DNA of 64,000 nucleotides from JAHBWV01 sp964588385 (GTDB lineage Bacteria > Planctomycetota > Phycisphaerae > Phycisphaerales > UBA1924), in NCBI GenBank assembly GCA_964588385.1, contig CAZPPG010000004.1:54762-118761 (forward strand), written 5' to 3'. Position 1 is the first letter of the stretch, and each line of letters starts with the position of its first letter. Below are positions 58,012 through 64,000 of this stretch, one piece after another. Position numbers and translations under genes: made by a program. The notes beneath the pieces are model-generated. The model made no database searches. It had not been told where the DNA came from and was given only the letters and a program-made list of their open reading frames with translations.

Positions 58012-60435
58012 TTACGTGCTCTGCTTCTTCATCCTCGCGTGGAGAAGGCGTGAGATGCCGTCGCCGCGTTTGCCCGGCGCGGCCTGCACCGTGAGGGGCA
58101 GGGCCGGCGCCGACGTGAACAGGCCTTGGGCAACGCCTCCGATGACGCGCGCGTGGCGCACGGGATTGAGGCCAGCGAGCTTGTGGGCCCACGCCCAGCC
58201 GAGCAGGATGGCCTTGAGGCGGTCCGCGCCCGCGCCGTGGCGCCGGGCCATCCAGATCCAGTTGCGGGTTGCGCAGCGGAGCCAGCGGTTGCTCTTGCGT
58301 TTGGCGATCGGGCTGTGGTGGCGGACCACGAGGGCGGGATCAAAGAGCACGCGTCCGCCGAGGGCGCGGATCTTGAGCGCGAGGTCCGTGTCGTTGCGAT
58401 AGAGGAAGAACGCGGGCTCGTACCCGCCGGCTCTGGCCCATGCCCAGCGGCGGACGAGGTTGGCGCATCCCATGACGGGCCAGTCGTCGCTGGGCGATTG
58501 ATCGGCGAAGGACCACTCGCTCCTGCCGTCGCTTGGGTGGCGCGGATGGAGCGTGACGGCCCATGCTTCGGGGCGATCGCGGAGCATCTGCATGGCGCGG
58601 GCGACAGCGCCGGGCTCGGGGATCGCGTCGTCGTCCAGCACAAGGACGACATCGCCCGTGGCTTCGGCAACGCCTCTGTTGAACGCGCCGACGCCGACGT
58701 TCGTGTCGAGGGCGACGAGGCGGGCGTTGGGGAAGCGCTCACGCACGGCCTGGGCGCTTCCATCGCTGGACGCGTTGTCGACGACGATGAGCTCGGCGCC
58801 GGCGGTCGCCTCATCGGAAGCGAGCGCGGCGAGGGTCGAGAGCAGGGCGTCTTTCCGGTTGTGGCTGAGCACCACGAGGGAGAGCGTGGTTGCACTGGCG
58901 GATGCCTCGATGGCATCGGGCCAGTGCTCCACACGCAGGGGCTTGAACGCGAGCGAGAGGGCCGAGCGCCCGCCGCGTGAGAGGGTGCGAAGCGTGGCGC
59001 GGAGCTGCGGGAGTCGGCGCGGCTCGCGGATCACGAATCCCTCGGGGGCGAGCTGGACCTGCGTGCGTCCCTGGAGCCAGGACTCCGGGCGGCCGCGGGT
59101 GGGGACGATGGCGATCGAGTGGGGGACGCCGGAGATGATGCGCCAGAGAGCGCCCGGGAGCGAGCGCGGGAGCGGCGTTCTTCCGTTCTGGGCCTTGGGC
59201 TCGACGACGATGGCGCCGGCCGCGCTGAGCTGGGCGCGGACGCGCTCGCGCACCGCGCCGGGGACGTTCAGATATGGGTGGATCCACACGCTGCGTCCGC
59301 GGAGCGGCTTGCCTGCGCTCGAGAGGTGCTTCTGGAGGGTGTCGCGGAGGGCGGCGACGGGCGTGAAGGGCTCGAATCGGATGGTGTCCTCGGGGGCCTT
59401 GCCGTTGGTGATGCCACGTGCGACGTCACGAAGGCCCTCAACGTGCATCCGCGCGAGGTCATCGCGCTGCATCATGGACTGGCCGCAGGCCCGAAGCGTT
59501 TCACGCATGGCCTTGCGGAACCGGGTGAGGCGGCTCTGGCCGACGGTAGCCATGGGGACGAAGACGTTGCGGGCGTAGTAGTAGCGAACCCATGTCTCGA
59601 AGCGGTCGAAGCAGGGGTGGATGGCGATGGACTTGGGCGCGGCGACGACGGTGCCGCCGGTGGCGCGGGCCAGGCGCACGCCCCACTCGACATCGTCGGC
59701 CTTGATGAAGACATCGGGCAGCAGGCCGCTGGCTTCGATCGCGCCGGGGCGCACCATGAACGAGCAGGCGGCGACGTAGTCGGACTTGAGTGGCTTGGCG
59801 ACCATGGGGCGGTCGTCGTCTTCGCCGGCGTGCATGGGGCCGAAGCCGCCGCCGCCCTTCAGGACCTTGCCGCCAATCTCATAGATCTTGCCTGTTGCGG
59901 GGTCCTTGAGCGCGGAGCCGACGCCGACGCGTGCGGCGTCCTCATCGAAGCAGTCGACCAGAGCGACGAGGGCGTCGCGTTCGACGCGGGCGTCCGAGTC
60001 GAGCATCCAGATGAGTTCGCAGGGGACCGCGCCGGTGCGACGATCGGCCAGGGCGCGCGAGAGGCCGAGATTAAAGCCCCCCGAGCCCCCGGTGTTGGCC
60101 TCGGAGCGGAGGAACACGACGCGCAGGCCGTCCGGCACCGTTGCTTCCGAGAGGTGATTGGCGCTCGCATTGTCAACGACAAGGACATCGATCTCGGCGC
60201 GCCACGCGGGGCGCACGGCGGTCGGTCCGGAGAGCGGGCCGTCGCGACGAATGGCCACGAGATCCTGAAGGAGCAGCTCGAGATCCGCGCGCCGGTTGAA
60301 GCAGGGGACCACGCAGCGGATGCGCCGGACGTTGATCGCCGACTCGGGCAGCACGTCCTCGATACGCACCTCAAGGGGGCGGGACACGGATTGCGACGCG
60401 CCGAACAGCGAGGGCGCGGCCTGGGTCGTGGTCAT
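58012..60435 (-). CDS. Two-domain family 2 glycosyltransferase
   Basis: An 807-residue protein with two GT-A domains. The first (about 40-300) has RIRCVVPCFNRRADLELLLQ, DVLVVDNASANH, RSEANTGGSGGFNLGLSRAL and LIWMLDSDARVERDALVAL; the second (about 510-740) has LSLVVLSHNRKDALLSTLAA, LIVVDNASSDGSAQAV and VVLVLDDDAIPEPG. DSD and DDD are the metal-binding aspartates. The link between (LPRSLPGALWRIISGVP region) is unassigned. Such tandem enzymes build alternating-sugar polymers or cell-surface glycans. Its start overlaps the stop of the upstream glycosyltransferase by four bases. Confidence 0.85.
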   Translation of the reverse strand: MTTTQAAPSLFGASQSVSRPLEVRIEDVLPESAINVRRIRCVVPCFNRRADLELLLQDLVAIRRDGPLSGPTAVRPAWRAEIDVLVVDNASANHLSEATVPDGLRVVFLRSEANTGGSGGFNLGLSRALADRRTGAVPCELIWMLDSDARVERDALVALVDCFDEDAARVGVGSALKDPATGKIYEIGGKVLKGGGGFGPMHAGEDDDRPMVAKPLKSDYVAACSFMVRPGAIEASGLLPDVFIKADDVEWGVRLARATGGTVVAAPKSIAIHPCFDRFETWVRYYYARNVFVPMATVGQSRLTRFRKAMRETLRACGQSMMQRDDLARMHVEGLRDVARGITNGKAPEDTIRFEPFTPVAALRDTLQKHLSSAGKPLRGRSVWIHPYLNVPGAVRERVRAQLSAAGAIVVEPKAQNGRTPLPRSLPGALWRIISGVPHSIAIVPTRGRPESWLQGRTQVQLAPEGFVIREPRRLPQLRATLRTLSRGGRSALSLAFKPLRVEHWPDAIEASASATTLSLVVLSHNRKDALLSTLAALASDEATAGAELIVVDNASSDGSAQAVRERFPNARLVALDTNVGVGAFNRGVAEATGDVVLVLDDDAIPEPGAVARAMQMLRDRPEAWAVTLHPRHPSDGRSEWSFADQSPSDDWPVMGCANLVRRWAWARAGGYEPAFFLYRNDTDLALKIRALGGRVLFDPALVVRHHSPIAKRKSNRWLRCATRNWIWMARRHGAGADRLKAILLGWAWAHKLAGLNPVRHARVIGGVAQGLFTSAPALPLTVQAAPGKRGDGISRLLHARMKKQST

Positions 60436-61778
60436 GGGCTCCGCCCTTCCGTGCTCCGCTCACGCGGCGAACTCTCGATTTCTGACTTGGTGACGGGTCC
60501 GGCGCCGGGCGCGTGATCGGCTGGGGGCGTGGCGCCCGGACTGAGCGCGGCCGGCCCACCGGAGGCGCGGACCGGCTTTGTCTGCTCGCTCACCGTTCCA
60601 CTACCGGCGAGGCCGGCGAGAATGCGGGCCAGCCCGCCTCCGACGGCGGTGAGCGGCGAGGCGATGAACCTCGGGAGTTTCGCGAGGGCGCGGTGGGCGG
60701 CGTGGTGGAACCGGACCGCGGCCATGCGTTCGTAGTCGCCGGCGATGCGGGCGTTCAGGGATCGCAGACGGGCGACCTCATCGCGCGCGACATCGCGCTC
60801 GGCGGCAAGGGTGAGGGCGTCTTTCTCAGCGCGATCGGCCTTGGCGCGGGCCGCGACGAGTTCCGCGCCCTGGGTGTGGTGCTGCTCGCGCATGCGCACG
60901 AGCTCATCGCGGGAACGCTTGAGGTTGATGAGGGGGATCGGCTCGCCGGATTCATCCAGCCAGTTCATGTTCCAGGCGCGGATCATGCTGTTGGTGCGCC
61001 GGAGCAGGGTCTCCAACCTAGGGCCGTAGAGGTCGGGGTGGCGGCGGATGATGTGGGCGTAGAGATCGTCGTGGCGGCGGACGGCGTCGAAGATCATGGT
61101 GTCGTTGCTGTGGCGACGCCAGTTGAAGAGCATCTTGGGGACGCGGAGGCCGCGATAGCCGCGGGAGGAGAGGGTGATCCAGAGGTCCCAGTCCTCGTAG
61201 CCGAGGCGCATGGTCTCATCGAATGGGCCGGGCTGGGTCGACGCGCCGGCGGTGGGTTCCGTGGCGAGTGCGTCGATCGCGCTCCAGCGGATGAGGCAGG
61301 TGACGGGATGCAGGTTGGTGATAAGCAGGAGGTCGGCATCCCACTCGGGAACTTTCCAGGTGCCGTGGCCGAGTTCAACGAGGCGTTCCTGGCAGTAGGC
61401 GTGGGAGACATCGGGGGGCGCGGCGTCGAGCACGGCGGCAAGGTCTTTGGCGAAGGTCTCTTCGAGATAGTCGTCGGCATCGAGGAAGGCGAGGTACTCG
61501 GCGTGCCAGGCGCGATCGCCCCGGGCGAGCTCGCGGGCCCGTGCGATGCCGGCGTTGCGTGCGCCGGGGAGGCCCTTGTTGACCTGGTGCATGACGTGGA
61601 CGCGTTCGGAGACGAGGGCATCGCAGGCGTCTGGCGTGGAGCCGTCGGTGGAGCCGTCATCAACGATGACGATGTGGACGTCGGCATCGCGCTGGCGCAG
61701 GCACGACTCAACCGCCGCGCCGACGAAGCGGCCGTGGTTGAAGCATGGAATGACGAACGTGACCCGACAGTCGGGCAT
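60432..61778 (-). CDS. Family 2 glycosyltransferase
   Basis: A 448-residue protein; ATG 61778 has a strong GGAGGG about 5 bases upstream, and the open frame beyond is not plausible. The N-terminal GT-A domain carries VTFVIPCFNHGRFVGAAV, HIVIVDDGSTDGSTPDA, LPGARNAGIARARELA and EYLAFLDADDYLEETF with the DxD motif. The C-terminal half is helical, with a coiled-coil-like stretch (MREQHHTQGAELVAARAKAD). It may add to the same glycan as the next gene, with which it overlaps by four bases. Confidence 0.85.
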   Translation of the reverse strand: MPDCRVTFVIPCFNHGRFVGAAVESCLRQRDADVHIVIVDDGSTDGSTPDACDALVSERVHVMHQVNKGLPGARNAGIARARELARGDRAWHAEYLAFLDADDYLEETFAKDLAAVLDAAPPDVSHAYCQERLVELGHGTWKVPEWDADLLLITNLHPVTCLIRWSAIDALATEPTAGASTQPGPFDETMRLGYEDWDLWITLSSRGYRGLRVPKMLFNWRRHSNDTMIFDAVRRHDDLYAHIIRRHPDLYGPRLETLLRRTNSMIRAWNMNWLDESGEPIPLINLKRSRDELVRMREQHHTQGAELVAARAKADRAEKDALTLAAERDVARDEVARLRSLNARIAGDYERMAAVRFHHAAHRALAKLPRFIASPLTAVGGGLARILAGLAGSGTVSEQTKPVRASGGPAALSPGATPPADHAPGAGPVTKSEIESSPRERSTEGRSP

Positions 61779-61982
61779 GAACCCTCCGCACGCCCACTTT
61801 CCCGCGCCCCCGCGTTCGGGTGTGCGTTCCCAAGTGTCTGCGTGAGAGCATCCTAGAGCATCCCGCGTGGATGAGCCATGCTGCGGGGCCGCGGTCGAAC
61901 AGATGCCGAGCAACGGGCTGTCAGGCGATCGGCCACGTGCGACGGCGCGCTTTGACGATCGGCCGCTTTATCATTCCCCCAC

Positions 61983-63800
61983 ATGTCCCCCTTCTGGACG
62001 TTCGCCAAAGGCATGCTCAGGGACCGCGCCACGCTCATCGGCGCGGTCGTCTTTTCGTTCATCTCCGCGGGGAGCATGGGCGGCGGGCTGGTCGCGCTCA
62101 AGCCAATCTTTGAGAACCTGCTCACGCCGGGGGGCAAGCCCCTGCCGGGGATCGTCACCGAATGGGATCAGAGGGTCAACGGCTGGATCCCCGACGGCCT
62201 GATCAACGCGCTCCCCACCGGCCCCTTTCAGGGGTTGCTGCTCGTGATCATCGGGTTGGGCGTGCTGACGGTGATCGGCGGCACGGCGAACTTCCTCCAC
62301 CTGTACCTCTCGCTCACGCTGGTGCAGCGGACCGTGACGCGGATGCGCCGCGACCTCTTTCACAAGGTCATGCGCCTGCCCTTGAAGGACGTGGTGGTCG
62401 AGGGGCCGAGCGACACAATCAGCCGCATCGTGAACGACACCGTGGCGGTGGGCGGCGGGCTCTCCGCGCTGGTCTCCAAGGCGCTGGCGCAGGCGACCAA
62501 GGGCGTCGCGGGGTTCACCGCCGCGCTCATCATCGACTGGCGGATCACGCTGGTCTCTCTGGTCGTCGCGCCGCTGCTCTACACCGTGATCCGCAAGCTG
62601 GGCAAGCGGATTCGGCGGGCATCTCGGGCGGCTCTTGAGCAGCAGTCGGGGCTGTACGCCGCGACGGCCGAGGCGCTGCAGGGGCTGCGGGTCGTCAAGG
62701 TCCACACGACGGAGCGGTACGAGGCGGGCCGCTTCCACCGCATCAATAAAGAGGCGATGCGCCAGTCGCTGAAGGTCCGCACGGCCCGCGCGCTGGCCAG
62801 CCCGCTTGTCGAGGTGCTGACGATCATCGTGCTGGGCGGGCTCGCGCTCGTGGCGTTCAAGGCGATCCTGGATGGGAAGCTGGATCCGGCGGACTTCATT
62901 CTGGTTTTCCTCGCCCTGGGCGCGGCGGGGGCGTCGCTCAAGCCGCTGACGGGGCTGTCCAATGACATCCAGCAGGCATCCGCAGCGGCCGATCGCGTGA
63001 TGTCGCTCTTGAACGCTGTACCGGAGAAGGGGCATGACCCCGCGCTGGCGCGCCTCGACCGGCACAGCCAGAGCATTGAGTTCAAGGATGTGCGGTTCAG
63101 TTACCCGAACTCGCTGCGCCCGGCGATCGACGGCGTAAACCTGCGGATCGAGCACGGGGAGACGATCGCGGTTGTGGGGCCAAACGGGTGCGGGAAGACG
63201 ACGCTGCTCGCACTCGTGCCCCGGCTGTTTGAGCCGCAGGAGGGGCAGATCGAGATCGACGGTCATGACATCGCGGCGGTGTCGATCCGTTCGCTGCGCC
63301 GGCAGATCGGCGTGGTGACGCAGGAGACGGTGCTCTTCCGGGGCACGGTGCGTTCCAACATCGCGTACGGCGCGGAGAACGCGACGGAGGAGCGGATCCT
63401 GGACGCGGCGAGGCGGGCACGGGCGGATGATTTCATCAGCAAGCTGCCGCGGGGGTACGACACGCCGGTGGGCGAGCAGGGGCTGACGCTCTCGGGCGGG
63501 CAGCGGCAGCGGATCGCGATTGCGCGGGCGATCTTGCGTGATCCGGCGATCCTGATCCTGGACGAGGCGACGAGCATGATCGATGCGGACTCGGAGGCGA
63601 AGATCGCCGAGGCCGTGGCGGAGTTCTCGCACGGTCGGACGTGCCTGATCGTGGCCCACCGGCTGTCAACGGTGGTGAACGCGGATCGGATTGTTGTGAT
63701 GGATGGGGGGAAGGTCGTGGATGTGGGGCGCCACGATGAGCTGCTGGACCGGTGCGAGGTGTACCAGTTGATCGCACGGAAGCAGTTGGTGCCGGCGTAG
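61983..63800 (+). CDS. MsbA-like ABC exporter (fused membrane and ATPase domains)
   Basis: A 605-residue half-transporter. Residues 15-340 hold about six helices (LIGAVVFSFISAGSMGGGLV; LLLVIIGLGVLTVIGGTANF; LLVIIGL, VLTIIVLGGLALVAFKAIL). The ATPase has Walker A GPNGCGKTT near 399-407, signature LTLSGGQRQRIAIARAI near 501-517, Walker B ILILDEATS near 522-530 and the switch histidine in VAHRLSTV. It would flip lipid-linked substrates or glycolipids across the inner membrane. It is divergent from the glycosyltransferase operon, 204 bases away, which suggests export of that glycan or of lipid A. Confidence 0.9.
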   Translation: MSPFWTFAKGMLRDRATLIGAVVFSFISAGSMGGGLVALKPIFENLLTPGGKPLPGIVTEWDQRVNGWIPDGLINALPTGPFQGLLLVIIGLGVLTVIGGTANFLHLYLSLTLVQRTVTRMRRDLFHKVMRLPLKDVVVEGPSDTISRIVNDTVAVGGGLSALVSKALAQATKGVAGFTAALIIDWRITLVSLVVAPLLYTVIRKLGKRIRRASRAALEQQSGLYAATAEALQGLRVVKVHTTERYEAGRFHRINKEAMRQSLKVRTARALASPLVEVLTIIVLGGLALVAFKAILDGKLDPADFILVFLALGAAGASLKPLTGLSNDIQQASAAADRVMSLLNAVPEKGHDPALARLDRHSQSIEFKDVRFSYPNSLRPAIDGVNLRIEHGETIAVVGPNGCGKTTLLALVPRLFEPQEGQIEIDGHDIAAVSIRSLRRQIGVVTQETVLFRGTVRSNIAYGAENATEERILDAARRARADDFISKLPRGYDTPVGEQGLTLSGGQRQRIAIARAILRDPAILILDEATSMIDADSEAKIAEAVAEFSHGRTCLIVAHRLSTVVNADRIVVMDGGKVVDVGRHDELLDRCEVYQLIARKQLVPA

Positions 63801-63835
63801 GGCGGTGCAATCATTGGGTTGGGAGGCACTGCTTC

Positions 63836-64000
63836 ATGCCACGTTCTCTTTGCGGTGTTGTGTTGCTCGCCTTGCTCGCGCTCTCGAGTTGCGCGCGGAC
63901 GTCTTACTTGATCACCGTGCAGGACGCCGGGACGCGTGAGCCACTTCGAGGTGCGGTCGTGGATTACGGCACTATGGCGAAGTTCCCCGCTTTGCCTTGG
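63836..64000 (+). CDS. N-terminus of a lipoprotein gene (3' truncated by window)
   Basis: ATG 63836 is preceded by GGGAGG (63821-63826). Fifty-five residues are visible: a signal peptide (LCGVVLLALLALSSC) with the lipidated Cys at 19, then TSYLITVQDAGTREPLRGAV, which looks like the start of a beta-sandwich such as a CarboxypepD_reg-like domain. It runs off the window. Confidence 0.65.
   Translation, partial: MPRSLCGVVLLALLALSSCARTSYLITVQDAGTREPLRGAVVDYGTMAKFPALPW

Overview
The window is bacterial chromosome of high GC content with dense genes, short spacers, frequent 4-base ATGA/GTGA overlaps and no rRNA, tRNA, phage or IS genes that I could recognise. The mix points to a planctomycete, most likely a Phycisphaerae-type organism: a PEP-CTERM-like tail ending in PAPGAAALLG and RRRR, a TIGR03790 protein with a dockerin-like tail, many Sec-exported proteins and lipoproteins, a formylglycine-generating-enzyme-fold protein, and FlgM plus a DUF115 protein (flagellated cell). 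This placement is inference from family knowledge, not from a database match.

Layout. 1-9.8 kb: tail of an APC amino-acid permease, then a minus-strand block running hpf, ptsN, ptsH (nitrogen-type PTS and ribosome hibernation) into exported proteins (DUF3313 lipoprotein, LolA-like, TPR metalloprotease), preceded by DUF502, sulfotransferase-like, STAS and DtxR/MntR-like genes. 10-18.5 kb: TIGR03790 protein, an orphan beta-class DNA methyltransferase, and a CMP-sugar synthetase overlapping a 1242-residue DUF115 protein whose C-terminal radical-SAM/SPASM-like part has lost its cluster cysteines; this pair probably serves flagellin or surface glycosylation. 18.5-28 kb: a low-GC pentapeptide-repeat membrane protein, glycyl-tRNA synthetase, a PEP-CTERM protein with a good terminator, an FGE-fold protein divergent from ApbE, and a metallo-beta-lactamase-fold protein with a broken metal motif. 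28-38.5 kb: flgM, hscB, two CNNM/CorC-type proteins, thioredoxin, then minus-strand thiL-tsaE-DUF1015 and plus-strand AlkC-like. 36-46 kb: exported hydrolases (HEAIH protein, D-amino-acid oxidase, esterase, double FKBP, phytase-like, M28 peptidase) and an ExbB-ExbD-ExbD energy-transduction operon. 46-53 kb: a long PLP enzyme, a glyoxalase-fold protein, a large lipoprotein, and an unrecognised proline-rich protein whose 3' half is packed with short palindromes. 53-64 kb: acetyltransferase, pdxJ, a sulfur module (TSUP exporter next to a persulfide dioxygenase-rhodanese fusion), a Gfo/Idh/MocA oxidoreductase, two glycosyltransferases and an MsbA-like ABC exporter, closing with the start of a lipoprotein gene.

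The most unusual signal is not a gene. Two clusters of short hairpins (41.11-41.27 kb and 52.12-52.44 kb) and several single copies share loops and flanks while their stems change with compensating bases; a second dispersed family is built of pyrimidine-rich octamers ending in YG (four loci); and a nine-copy heptamer array sits directly upstream of thiL. Read by eye, base composition of the plus strand also moves from C-excess (about 12-47 kb) to G-excess (from about 52.7 kb), with the first hints of the change near 47.5 kb. All coordinates and counts were read by eye; no search or structure prediction was run.
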